From contig CALFVT010000015.1 of NCBI GenBank assembly GCA_937928165.1, positions 38,815 to 102,814 of the forward strand: a stretch of 64,000 nt of DNA, in the 5' to 3' direction. A program made the translations under genes and the position numbers. Source of the stretch: an uncultured Caulobacterales bacterium. Lineage in GTDB: Bacteria; Pseudomonadota; Alphaproteobacteria; Caulobacterales; Maricaulaceae. Positions within the stretch are counted from its first letter, which is position 1. Every line of letters starts with the position of its first letter. Below are positions 1-7,386 of this stretch, in pieces. The notes below the pieces were generated by a model that was not told the DNA's origin, ran no database searches, and saw nothing but the letters and a program-made list of their open reading frames with translations.

Positions 1-18
1 ATATCCGCATATTAATTA

Positions 19-74
19 TCACAATAACGGCATTGAACGTGATTGGGGTTTTGTAATTTAGCCATGTTAATATG
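19..74 (+). promoter_or_regulatory. Promoter/operator of tandem sRNA module 1
   Basis: TCAC at 19-22 and GTGA at 39-42 form a dyad with exactly 16 bases between the half-sites. The right half extends to GTGATTGG (39-46). After 19 further bases comes an A/T-rich -10-like stretch at 66-74. TTGGGG at 44-49 could be the -35, 17 bases from the -10. The same arrangement recurs with identical spacing before modules 2-4, which is the main evidence. The regulator or sigma factor is unknown. Confidence 0.55.
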
Positions 75-77
75 CCA

Positions 78-211
78 TTAGCGTAGCGAACCCCCAACGC
101 TACGCTTCTTAAATGGTGGCTTTACCCATTTCACCATATGTTTATGTTCAAAACCCTCCAATTTATTGGCTGCTCTCTTCCCTTTTTTGAGAGCAGCCTT
201 TATTTTATTTT
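78..211 (+). ncRNA. Tandem C-rich-loop small RNA, copy 1
   Basis: No plausible ORF is present. Three hairpins can be drawn: a 9-bp stem 80-88/98-106 with loop AACCCCCAA, a stem 113-118/132-137 whose loop contains ACCC, and a 10-bp terminator stem 168-177/189-198 followed by a T-rich run. An unpaired AACCCTCCAA lies between the second and third. C-rich loops able to pair with Shine-Dalgarno-like GGAGG recall the 'cuckoo'/CcsR sRNAs of alphaproteobacteria, which carry CCUCCUCCC loops and occur in tandem. Family membership is inference. The 5' end is guessed from the -10 position. Confidence 0.6.
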
Positions 212-281
212 GCCTTCAAAAACTCTCAAACCCCCTCTTTGCGCAAAAGATTGCAAGGACTCACATTTTACAAATATTCCT

Positions 282-337
282 TCACGCCCTTGTTAATCCA
301 TGTGATTGGAAAACGCGGCGCCTTTAGGCTAATAAAT
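282..337 (+). promoter_or_regulatory. Promoter/operator of tandem sRNA module 2
   Basis: TCAC 282-285, 16 bases, GTGATTGG 302-309, 19 bases, then a -10-like CTAATAAAT at 329-337. The spacing matches the other three modules exactly. TTGGAA at 307-312 would serve as -35 with a 17-base spacer. The dyad overlaps the presumed -35, so the bound factor could be either a repressor or an activator. Confidence 0.55.
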
Positions 338-338
338 A

Positions 339-476
339 ATTAACAGCCAATCACCTCCCTCCCCTTTACGACTGGCTGTTAGGTTTAAGTAAGGCCATCC
401 CTCCAAGGCCTTATTAAGTTTAAACCCTCCATGTAAAACGGCCGCTCTCCTCCCCCCGAGAGCGGTCTTTTTTATT
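339..476 (+). ncRNA. Tandem C-rich-loop small RNA, copy 2
   Basis: This is the clearest of the four copies. Stem 1 (341-349/373-381) has a loop with CACCTCCCTCCCC. Stem 2 (391-396/407-412) has loop ATCCCTCCAA and is extended by flanking GGTTTAA/TTTAAACC pairing. An unpaired AACCCTCCA follows. The terminator stem CCGCTCTC/GAGAGCGG (442-449/458-465) has loop CTCCCCCC and a run of six T. Every loop or linker carries an anti-Shine-Dalgarno-like CCUCC motif, which suggests action on ribosome-binding sites or as a sponge (inference). Confidence 0.65.
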
Positions 477-538
477 TCAAAGCTCATGGCCCGGCCTAAA
501 AATACCGCCATTACGGTCAAGTTTTAATCTCATTGTTC

Positions 539-594
539 TCACAACGGCGTTAATCAAGGTGATTGGAATTTATCCGCATGACGCGCTAGATAAT
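539..594 (+). promoter_or_regulatory. Promoter/operator of tandem sRNA module 3
   Basis: TCAC 539-542, 16 bases, GTGATTGG 559-566, 19 bases, then CTAGATAAT at 586-594 as the -10-like element. This copy also has an inner palindrome AATCA-AGG-TGATT around 552-564. TTGGAA 564-569 is the candidate -35, 17 bases before the -10 block. Confidence 0.55.
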
Positions 595-595
595 A

Positions 596-730
596 ATCAA
601 CAGCCGCGTTCACACTTCCCCTATAAATGCGGGGCTGTTAAAAAAACTTAAGGTCTTTCCCCGAGGCCTTAAAATAGGTTAAAACCTAACTCGTATAGCC
701 GCTCTCCTCCCCTTAGAGAGCGGCTTTTCA
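596..730 (+). ncRNA. Tandem C-rich-loop small RNA, copy 3
   Basis: Stem 1 pairs AACAGCC (599-605) with GGCTGTT (633-639) around a loop containing TTCCCC. Stem 2 spans about 648-672 with loop TTTCCCCGA. A short TAGGTT/AACCTA hairpin follows at about 676-689. The terminator pairs GCCGCTCTC (698-706) with GAGAGCGGC (716-724) around loop CTCCCCTTA, followed by TTTT. The terminator stem is almost identical to that of copy 2. This copy shares AACAGCC at its start with copy 2. Confidence 0.6.
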
Positions 731-737
731 TTAAGTA

Positions 738-793
738 TCACACGCAGTTTATTTAGGGTGATTTGAGAATAACCGTAAAACATAGATAGTAAA
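738..793 (+). promoter_or_regulatory. Promoter/operator of tandem sRNA module 4
   Basis: TCAC 738-741, 16 bases, GTGATTTG 758-765, 19 bases, then GATAGTAAA 785-793. The right half differs by one base from the other copies. Spacing is unchanged, which argues for selection rather than simple recent duplication, because the intervening bases have diverged strongly. Confidence 0.5.
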
Positions 794-794
794 A

Positions 795-915
795 TTAGCG
801 GCTCATACCCTCTCTCATTGTGGGCCGCGATAATATTACCGGTTAAGCCTCCCTCCCTTTAGGAAATTACGGCAAAAAAGCCGCTCTTTTATTTACCCAA
901 AAGAGCGGCCTTAAT
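795..915 (+). ncRNA. Tandem C-rich-loop small RNA, copy 4
   Basis: Stem 1 GCGGC/GCCGC (798-802/824-828) encloses a loop with ACCCTCTCTC. A mostly unpaired segment carries CCTCCCTCCC at about 849-858. The 11-bp terminator stem GCCGCTCTTTT/AAAAGAGCGGC (880-890/899-909) has loop ATTTACCC. The RNA runs towards the 3' end of yebC on the opposite strand, and its terminator ends about 20 bases before the yebC stop, so it may also terminate yebC transcripts. Confidence 0.55.
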
Positions 916-933
916 TTTATATATTTTGACGCG

Positions 934-1707
934 CTAATCTTCGAGGCTTGCCATAGCCGCTTCGGACAGCTCCATATTATGATAGACGTTTTGCACATCG
1001 TCACAATCTTCTAGGGCGTCAATGAGTTTGAGCACTGTGCCTGCTTTTTCCGGTACATCCATTTCATTTTGTGCTTTCCAAATCAGGTTAATCGATTTTG
1101 CTTCACCGAAAACTTTTTCAAGTTCCGATGCCACTGCACCGAGATCATCCCGCGCCGTATAAACCGTGTGAACGGGTTCATATTCTGCCCATTGATCGTC
1201 TGCTGCCTCGTCATGCTCCACATCATCTGCGCCGGCTTCAATAGCGGCTTCCATCACCGCGTCTTCATCACCCACCGCAAGGGCATATTCGATTTTACCC
1301 ACTTGATCGAACATAAAGGCGACGGATCCTGTCTCGCCAAGATTACCGCCATTTTTTGAAAAGGCCGTGCGCACTTCCATTGCCGCGCGGTTTTTATTAT
1401 CCGTCGAGCATTCCACAATCAGGCCAATCCCCGCCGGGCCAAAGCCTTCATAGCGAATCTCTTCATAATCAGCCCCGTCGCCGCCCGCGCCTTTATCAAC
1501 GGCGCGTTTGATATTATCCTTGGGCATGGACTGGCCCTTGGCGTTATTAATCGCGAGGCGCAAACGGGGGTTCATATCCGGGTCAGGGCCACCAATTTTA
1601 GAGGCAATCGCAATATCTTTCGCGAGTTTTGAAAAAAGCTTAGAGCGGGCCTTATCCTGACGTCCTTTACGGTGCTGGATATTGGCCCATTTGGAATGAC
1701 CTGCCAT
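934..1707 (-). CDS. yebC: YebC/PmpR/TACO1-family translation or transcription regulator
   Basis: The 257-residue product begins [18 protein letters not shown], the family signature, and is full length for YebC. Members were first described as DNA-binding regulators. More recent work links them to translation of difficult (proline-rich) stretches on the ribosome. The acidic middle and the C-terminal end near [15 protein letters not shown] are typical. It is transcribed alone here, facing the sRNA array. A translation-relief role would fit the very proline-repetitive giant protein in this window, but that link is speculation. Confidence 0.93.
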   Translation of the reverse strand: MAGHSKWANIQHRKGRQDKARSKLFSKLAKDIAIASKIGGPDPDMNPRLRLAINNAKGQSMPKDNIKRAVDKGAGGDGADYEEIRYEGFGPAGIGLIVECSTDNKNRAAMEVRTAFSKNGGNLGETGSVAFMFDQVGKIEYALAVGDEDAVMEAAIEAGADDVEHDEAADDQWAEYEPVHTVYTARDDLGAVASELEKVFGEAKSINLIWKAQNEMDVPEKAGTVLKLIDALEDCDDVQNVYHNMELSEAAMASLED

Positions 1708-1798
1708 GTGATGACCTTTAATGTAATTTATTTTCTGGCGCTATTTAAGTGGGTTTGCCGCCGTTATCAAGGGGAATGACGCAAGAGACGGCGGCGAA

Positions 1799-2056
1799 TC
1801 AATCAAGCTCTCGACCAAGCTTTTTGCCAAGCTCACGACCAGTGTCACCGATAGGCTGATGGCGGCGGATAAGGTCGCCCGGCTCACACGCCAAAATCTC
1901 ACACAGCCGGTCAAGCGTGCTGAATTTAATCCCTTTCATATGGCCATTGCGAATTTTAGAGAGCTGCGCCTCTGTCAGGCCCATTTCTTGGGCGAGATAT
2001 TTGGCGCGCATTTTTCGCTCCGCTAGCATCACATCTATACGTAAAATAATGGCCAT
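1799..2056 (-). CDS. Small XRE-family helix-turn-helix regulator (YozG-like)
   Basis: The 85-residue protein consists essentially of one Cro/CI-type helix-turn-helix (about residues 10-60: LAQEMGLTEAQLSKIRNG, then FSTLDRLCEILACEPGDLI). It resembles the YozG-type regulators habitually encoded beside DUF2975 membrane proteins. Its start codon overlaps the stop of the upstream DUF2975 gene (TAATG arrangement at 2054-2058), so the two are translationally coupled. The target is probably its own operon, although this is not shown by the sequence. Confidence 0.85.
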   Translation of the reverse strand: MAIILRIDVMLAERKMRAKYLAQEMGLTEAQLSKIRNGHMKGIKFSTLDRLCEILACEPGDLIRRHQPIGDTGRELGKKLGRELD

Positions 2057-2565
2057 TAGAAATAGCTATCCAATTCCTCAACATTTTTTCGGGCTTCGTT
2101 TAGGATATAAGCAATAATAAAAAATAATATAGGATAACTCAGCGTTCCAATTTCCGACGTATCCAAATAGCCACGAGTTTCATAAGGCAGGCTCATATAA
2201 TGAATAAACTCTATCCCAAGGCGGCTAATAACAAATAGTGTAAACAGCCCTGTGAACGCACGTAAATGAGCGATTGTTTTTTGCGCAAAAAATGCTTTCT
2301 TTGCAAAACTCCGAAAGAGACACCATAAACGGTAAAAGGCATATAAAAATAAAATTCGGTTCAAAGCCGCCGCAATATAGAGCCACACGTTATAATCCGC
2401 TTCTCCTTGAATTCCGCTAATACTATGACCGATTTTCATCCACCCAATCTTCCACTGATAGCTCACAGTTTCGCCGCCGCTAAGGGTGATAAGGCCGGCT
2501 GTAACTGCGGCCCATATTAAATAAATCAGAACAGACAACTCTATAATTTTTATAAAACGGCTCAT
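2056..2565 (-). CDS. DUF2975 four-helix membrane protein
   Basis: The 169-residue protein has four hydrophobic segments at about residues 8-28, 60-85, 103-123 and 138-160, matching the DUF2975 layout. It is the first gene of a two-gene unit with a small XRE regulator, a pairing conserved in many bacteria. The biochemical function is unknown. By analogy with other small membrane-protein/XRE pairs it may sequester or signal to the regulator (inference). Confidence 0.8.
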   Translation of the reverse strand: MSRFIKIIELSVLIYLIWAAVTAGLITLSGGETVSYQWKIGWMKIGHSISGIQGEADYNVWLYIAAALNRILFLYAFYRLWCLFRSFAKKAFFAQKTIAHLRAFTGLFTLFVISRLGIEFIHYMSLPYETRGYLDTSEIGTLSYPILFFIIAYILNEARKNVEELDSYF

Positions 2566-2682
2566 ATAAATTCACATTTACAACTATTTATTGTCAAAAA
2601 ATAACAATTTTTATCTTTATTTACGCAATTATTTATCTAATAATACGTAAAGATACAAGCGTTTTGATTGCAGGAGACATAA

Positions 2683-3807
2683 ATGCATTATAATTTTTTA
2701 CGCCCCGCCACAGCCGCCCTGACCTTGTTGGGGCTTTCTGCCTGCGTCACCACGGATATCGGCGACAATATTCTCTTTTCTGCCCCCTCATTTGATCCGT
2801 TAATTCGTGAAGCTTATGCCCCTCAGATAGCGGCCTACCAAGAGGAAATTAAAACCGCCCGCGAAAAGAACCTCCCCTTTGATAATGAATTAAAGTCCAA
2901 AGAAGATGTCATTCGTTGGTTCGGCCCTGAAGGCAGCCATGAAGGGCGTGCAGGCGTTTTTATGGGGATTTTACTCGATCAATCCGTGGGTAATTTTGTT
3001 TTTGATATCAATAGCGGCGGCGAGACATCTACGCTAGAGCTCACAAAAGCAGATTATGTCAAAACAAATGTCTCCCATGACCGCCTTAATGCGCCCTATG
3101 GCCCTCTTGATCTGCTATATGTTGAAAAGTCCGACATTGACACACCGCGTAATAAGCGGCCTTTGATTGTGCATTGTTACGGCAATGGCTCAAATGTTTA
3201 CAACGGCGGCGCAGCCACGGCCTTGAGCCTCCTACTCTATGGAGACGTCATTCAATTTGATTACCCTGGCTTTTTTGGCAGCACACAGCAAGACCTGAAA
3301 GACCTTCGTAAACTGTCTAATTTTGAACCCATGACAGACGCCTTGGCCGAATATTTCAACGCGCAAGCGACAAACCGTCCACTTATTTTTTGGGGTCACT
3401 CCCTCGGCGGCTTAGTCTGCGCTAATCTTGCGGGTAAGGTGCCCGCCGCAGACGGCCTTATTTTAGAAACAACGGGCAATGACGCTGAAACTATCGCAAA
3501 GGCCGTTGTCCCCGCTTATATCAAACCTTTTATCCGCCTGCGCGTTGACCCCCGACTCAAACAATACCGCATTGATGATATGATAAACGGCTTTGGTGCG
3601 CCAATCCTCGTTATGGGCGCTAAAAAAGATAAAACCTTATCCGCTGCCTTGGCCCGAAAATTGGATGAAGCCCTTAAAGAAAAAGGGTTTGATAGCCAAT
3701 ATAAGGAATTTCCAAACGCCAATCATTTATCCGTCAAACAAGATGAGGCTTTGCCAGACATAATTCATGAATATTTTAAGGCGGTTAATCTTAGGACTAA
3801 GACTTAA
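2683..3807 (+). CDS. Alpha/beta-hydrolase lipoprotein
   Basis: The 374-residue product has a lipoprotein signal ending LGLSAC with lipid-accepting Cys21, so it is probably anchored to a membrane facing the periplasm. The hydrolase fold carries nucleophile Ser240 in GHSLGG, a likely acid Asp316 (GAKKDKT) and His348 (NANHLS), so the catalytic triad looks intact. It resembles the serine aminopeptidase/lysophospholipase-like group. The substrate cannot be read from sequence. An RBS (AGGAGA) lies just upstream. It is unrelated in strand to the divergent DUF2975 operon. Confidence 0.85.
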   Translation: MHYNFLRPATAALTLLGLSACVTTDIGDNILFSAPSFDPLIREAYAPQIAAYQEEIKTAREKNLPFDNELKSKEDVIRWFGPEGSHEGRAGVFMGILLDQSVGNFVFDINSGGETSTLELTKADYVKTNVSHDRLNAPYGPLDLLYVEKSDIDTPRNKRPLIVHCYGNGSNVYNGGAATALSLLLYGDVIQFDYPGFFGSTQQDLKDLRKLSNFEPMTDALAEYFNAQATNRPLIFWGHSLGGLVCANLAGKVPAADGLILETTGNDAETIAKAVVPAYIKPFIRLRVDPRLKQYRIDDMINGFGAPILVMGAKKDKTLSAALARKLDEALKEKGFDSQYKEFPNANHLSVKQDEALPDIIHEYFKAVNLRTKT

Positions 3808-3879
3808 AAAACTGTAAGATGTCATTTCATGCCTTTGTGTATAGGATATAATTATATTCACCATTAAGGTCACATTGAT

Positions 3880-4785
3880 ATGAAGTATTTACGCCCCCTC
3901 CTTTGCGCTAGTCTCTTCCTAGCTCCTTGCTTTTATGCGCCCATAAGCCACGCCGAAAGCATTACCGAGGTTTTAGAGCGCAGTAAGACTATCAAACCGC
4001 CCCCCGCCCCTGAGACCTTCCCTTACAGCTACACCGCCAATTTTTCCTTAGATATGTCGGAAGGCAAAGAAGACAGTATATTTCAGGCCCAATATAAAGT
4101 GAACCCTAATGCCCCCGCCGGGGAGCGCGTGAGCGTTATTTCAGCCTCTAGTGAAACTTATCACACTATATTCCAAGACCATATTGATGGTCTTGAAAGA
4201 GAGGAGATGACCTCGCAAAAAGCCGCTAGTGATTTATGGTGTCAAAGCGCGGATGATGAAGATGATGGCAGCAATGACCTATCCGGTTTATTCGATAATG
4301 ATCCACCGCAGATTATTGCCGAAGATGACACACAGGCCGTATTACGCATGCCTTTTTCAAAGATCGCAGATAGCCTTGATTTAGATATTAATATCGGCGG
4401 CGAACCAGATAAGGTCGATGATGATGTGAACCTAGAGGAAAAAGGCGTGGAGGACAAAGAAGATAACGCCAAAAAAGATAAGGCGAGAGAAAAAGCAAAT
4501 AACAGCGCCAAAAAAACGGCTGATAAGTTTTTTAAACGCATGGAAGCTGAACTCGTCATAGATAAACCTCAAGGCCGCCTAAGGAATATGCGTATGTGGC
4601 TCCCTAAACCCATGCGCATTATGCTAATTGCAAAAGTTAAAAAAATGGATTTTTCAATCAGCTGTGAGCCTGCACCTAACGGGCATCTCTACCGAGGGCA
4701 TTATGGTATCGAAATGAACATATCAGCCTTGGGCAAGAAAAATAAAATGAAACAAGTTACTGAAATCATTAGCTTAGAGAATTAA
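3880..4785 (+). CDS. Secreted protein of unknown function with charged central segment
   Basis: The 301-residue protein starts with a signal peptide (about residues 1-25, ending SHA-ES). Three parts are visible: a beta-rich N-terminal part, a highly charged Asp/Glu/Lys low-complexity stretch (about 180-215), and a C-terminal part with two likely structural motifs (MRMWLPKPMRI and VKKMDFSISC). Two Cys residues (in LWCQSA and SISCEP) could form a disulfide. I do not recognise a named family. It lies 72 bases after the hydrolase lipoprotein and may be co-transcribed with it. Confidence 0.7.
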   Translation: MKYLRPLLCASLFLAPCFYAPISHAESITEVLERSKTIKPPPAPETFPYSYTANFSLDMSEGKEDSIFQAQYKVNPNAPAGERVSVISASSETYHTIFQDHIDGLEREEMTSQKAASDLWCQSADDEDDGSNDLSGLFDNDPPQIIAEDDTQAVLRMPFSKIADSLDLDINIGGEPDKVDDDVNLEEKGVEDKEDNAKKDKAREKANNSAKKTADKFFKRMEAELVIDKPQGRLRNMRMWLPKPMRIMLIAKVKKMDFSISCEPAPNGHLYRGHYGIEMNISALGKKNKMKQVTEIISLEN

Positions 4786-4807
4786 GCTTACCCACAAAAC
4801 CCTGTCG

Positions 4808-5623
4808 TTAAAGGATTGGAATTTGCCGTGCTAGCTGCCCACCAATACGTATAGACTCAACCCGTAGAGCGTGGCCCGTTTGGTTGTCCGTCTCGACAAA
4901 AACGCCGCATAAAGTCGCCTCTCCGCCAGCCGGCTGAAACCGCCCGCCGCGCATACGTGTCGTAAAGCGCCGCAGGGGCTCTCCGCTTTCCATACCGATA
5001 ATCGAATTATAATCCCCGCACATACCTGCATCCGTTTGAAAGGCCGTTCCACCAGGCAGTATACGCGCATCCGCCGTCGGTGTATGGGTATGGGTACCAA
5101 CGACTAGCGAAGCGTCCCCATCACAAAAATAGCCCATCGCCTGTTTTTCAGATGTCGCCTCCGCATGAATATCGACAATAACCGCATCCGCAACCATGCC
5201 AAGCGGCGCAGCATCAAGCTCACTTCGTACCGCAATAAAAGGATCATCCAACGCCTCCATAAACACGCGGCCCATGACATTAATCACCAATAGGCGATAG
5301 TTTTCGATTTCATAAAGTCCCGACCCACGCCCTGGCACTTGGCCTTTGGGATAATTACACGGCCGCAAGAGCCGCTCATCATTATCTATAACGCTAATCC
5401 CCGCGGGATTATCAAAGCTGTGATTACCCAAGGTCAGCACATCAACGCCTGCGTCAAACAAATTATCACAAGTGGCGCGGGTAACCCCAAAGCCGCCGGC
5501 CATATTTTCCGCATTCACCACCACAGCATCAAGCTTTAAATCTTCGCGTAGGCGCGGCACATGATTGGTAACAGCCTTACGCCCCGCACGGCCAACAACA
5601 TCTCCAAAAAAGGCAAATCTCAC
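4808..5623 (-). CDS. YmdB-type metallophosphoesterase (TIGR00282 family)
   Basis: The 271-residue protein shows the family's metal-binding motifs: GDVVGRAGR at the N terminus, NAENMAGGFGVT, TLGNHSFDN, VDIHAEATSEK and VGTHTHTPTADARI. YmdB of Bacillus hydrolyses 2',3'-cyclic nucleotides and affects mRNA levels and development. The role in alphaproteobacteria is not settled. It lies 41 bases downstream of fau on the same strand, the usual alphaproteobacterial order, and probably shares its transcript. Confidence 0.9.
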   Translation of the reverse strand: MRFAFFGDVVGRAGRKAVTNHVPRLREDLKLDAVVVNAENMAGGFGVTRATCDNLFDAGVDVLTLGNHSFDNPAGISVIDNDERLLRPCNYPKGQVPGRGSGLYEIENYRLLVINVMGRVFMEALDDPFIAVRSELDAAPLGMVADAVIVDIHAEATSEKQAMGYFCDGDASLVVGTHTHTPTADARILPGGTAFQTDAGMCGDYNSIIGMESGEPLRRFTTRMRGGRFQPAGGEATLCGVFVETDNQTGHALRVESIRIGGQLARQIPIL

Positions 5624-5664
5624 AATTAAATATCTTTCTAATTCGAAATCAGGCTAGAGGCAGA

Positions 5665-6240
5665 TTAAGAAAAGCGCCGAAAACCGGATGGGGTGAGAAT
5701 AGCCTCAAGAGCTATGTCATGAGGCAACATCGGTATATTTATTGTTTCTTGCGCATCATATCCGACGCCGCAAGTGAAAACCGCACCTTTTTGTCGTAAT
5801 TGCCACACTGTACGGTCATAATATCCGCCGCCGTAACCTAGCCGCGCTCCACGGGGGCCAAATGCCAAGAGCGGGAGGAAGATAAAGTCCGGCGTTATCT
5901 GCGTAGCGCTTGACGGCGGTTCCTTTGTCCCGAAGCGGCCCGTCTGCAAGGCCATATCTGGGCTCCAGCGGCGAAAACACAACGACGTTCCGGCCCGCCC
6001 CGTAACAGGCAGACAAAGCTCCGCGCCTTTCTTATGTAAAGCCGTCATGAGCGGAATAAGATTAATCTCGTCATGAAGCGGCCAAAATCCGGCAAAGCGG
6101 CAGGCCTTAAAATCATGCCATGGAAACTGCGCATATAAACGAGCGGCTTTTTCAGCCCGCCCCGTTACGCCTGCCCGGACGGCTTTGGCGCTCATACGCG
6201 CCGCAATTTTATCCATTTTTATCATAACTTTGCCTAACAT
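5665..6240 (-). CDS. fau: 5-formyltetrahydrofolate cyclo-ligase
   Basis: The 191-residue enzyme converts 5-formyl-THF to 5,10-methenyl-THF with ATP. Recognisable parts are the basic N-terminal ARMSAKAVRAG and the C-terminal substrate/ATP region FGPRGARLGYGGGYYDRT. It lies directly downstream of 6S RNA and zapA, the conserved zapA-ssrS-fau (ygfA) arrangement. The start may be the second Met of MLGKVMIKM. In E. coli and others fau is co-transcribed with 6S RNA, which the 46-base gap permits here. Confidence 0.9.
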   Translation of the reverse strand: MLGKVMIKMDKIAARMSAKAVRAGVTGRAEKAARLYAQFPWHDFKACRFAGFWPLHDEINLIPLMTALHKKGAELCLPVTGRAGTSLCFRRWSPDMALQTGRFGTKEPPSSATQITPDFIFLPLLAFGPRGARLGYGGGYYDRTVWQLRQKGAVFTCGVGYDAQETINIPMLPHDIALEAILTPSGFRRFS

Positions 6241-6286
6241 TCGGCAGGGCTAGGGTAAAGATTATGTAAAGACAAAAGAGTGATGC

Positions 6287-6449
6287 GACGGCACCGCGAA
6301 AATCCGTGGCAGTTTAAAAATCCTCGTGAACCTGATTTAACAGGTGGGCACCGGAAATAAACGGACCACGATCCGCACAGAGCCAGTTCCCTAAGGATAG
6401 ATTAAGGTCCGGTGGATTAGTACCGCGCACGAGACCTGCAGCAACCGTC
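6287..6449 (-). ncRNA. ssrS: 6S RNA
   Basis: This RNA inhibits RNA polymerase holoenzyme by mimicking an open promoter. The minus strand folds as 6S RNA. The outer pairing is GACGG (6449-6445) with CCGTC (6291-6287). An inner stem CTCGTG (6433-6428) pairs with CACGAG (6328-6323). The apical stem CACCGG (6414-6409) pairs with CCGGTG (6354-6349). The small hairpin CCTG-TTAAAT-CAGG (6344-6331) sits on the 3' side of the central bubble. Length (163 nt) and position between zapA and fau are classic. The exact ends are estimated from the outermost pairs. Confidence 0.9.
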
Positions 6450-6540
6450 TATGGACTATGTGGAGGCGGCGCGCGTAAATAGCAAGCCTCTTTCGTAAAC
6501 TTAATGACGTTGTGAGCGGCTTATAAAGGAAGACAAAAGC

Positions 6541-6915
6541 TTATGGGCTATCACTTGCGGGGTTAAACCTTAAAGCCATATTCTCAAGGGCTTGCGCCGC
6601 CGCATTTAGCTCATCTATGGCATTCCCTTCTTTAAACAAAGCCGTATCGATCGCGGCTTTGCTTTTCTGCTCAAGCTCGCGGCTCGCTTCAGACATAGAG
6701 CTATCGCGTTCACGGCGTAAATCATCCATTTCATCAAGCAGGGTGATGCCCACCATAACCATGAGCCGTAGATCACCAATTTGGCCAAATTGATCCGCAA
6801 GCTGCGTAACTTTACGGTTAAGTTGATCGCCAATGTCTTTAAGGCGTTCTTCTTCCCCATCATCACAGCCAAGCGCATATTGCTTGCCGTTTATATTCAA
6901 ATTAACCTTTGCCAT
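6541..6915 (-). CDS. zapA: Cell division protein ZapA
   Basis: ZapA bundles FtsZ protofilaments at the division ring. The chosen start (ATG at 6915, MAKVNLNINGKQYALGCDDG) gives 124 residues and avoids a 29-base overlap with the upstream gene. An AGGAAGG lies just before it. The N-terminal beta domain is followed by a coiled coil from about residue 25 onward (ERLKDIGDQLNRKV, LLDEMDDLRRE). It lies directly upstream of 6S RNA. A longer in-frame start at 6951 exists but is less likely. Confidence 0.9.
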   Translation of the reverse strand: MAKVNLNINGKQYALGCDDGEEERLKDIGDQLNRKVTQLADQFGQIGDLRLMVMVGITLLDEMDDLRRERDSSMSEASRELEQKSKAAIDTALFKEGNAIDELNAAAQALENMALRFNPASDSP

Positions 6916-6922
6916 AACCTTC

Positions 6923-7237
6923 CTATGCCCCTTCAGGCCCGTGATTTTCACCCATTAATGCACGAATATCTTCAATCGCATTATCGAGTTCTTTGCGCGT
7001 TTTTTGCGCAAGCTCGGACATTTTGGCTTCGCGCGCAGACACAATCGCCAGATTTGCTTGGCTATTATCGAGGTCTTGAGCCAGCCGCGCCCGGTCTTCA
7101 TTAAATTTACGGCTTTCCTCAACTGCGGCTTCAAGGCGGGACATTCGGTCCAGAATCGGGTCTAAGTTTTTTGCAAGTTCCGAGAGCGCAATCCGCAATC
7201 TTTCGGCAGCTTTTTCTATGTCAGCGCTGTCATTCAT
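6923..7237 (-). CDS. DUF4164-type coiled-coil protein upstream of zapA
   Basis: The 104-residue protein is predicted to be almost wholly alpha-helical coiled coil, with heptads through SELAKNLDPILDRMSRLEAAVEE and KTRKELDNAIEDIRALMG. It precedes zapA in many alphaproteobacteria (DUF4164 family) and probably forms an operon with it; the ends are 7 bases apart. A division-related role is plausible from context only. Confidence 0.8.
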   Translation of the reverse strand: MNDSADIEKAAERLRIALSELAKNLDPILDRMSRLEAAVEESRKFNEDRARLAQDLDNSQANLAIVSAREAKMSELAQKTRKELDNAIEDIRALMGENHGPEGA

Positions 7238-7386
7238 GACATTCCTCGAATCTCACTAATTCTTAAATATTTTGGCCTAATTAGACGACTTAAACAAGCG
7301 ATATCTTATTGACTTCGACGTGCCATTTCGTCAGACGGCCCAGCAGAAATTAGATAAATCTCGTTAAAAATTTATGAGGCTCTCTC

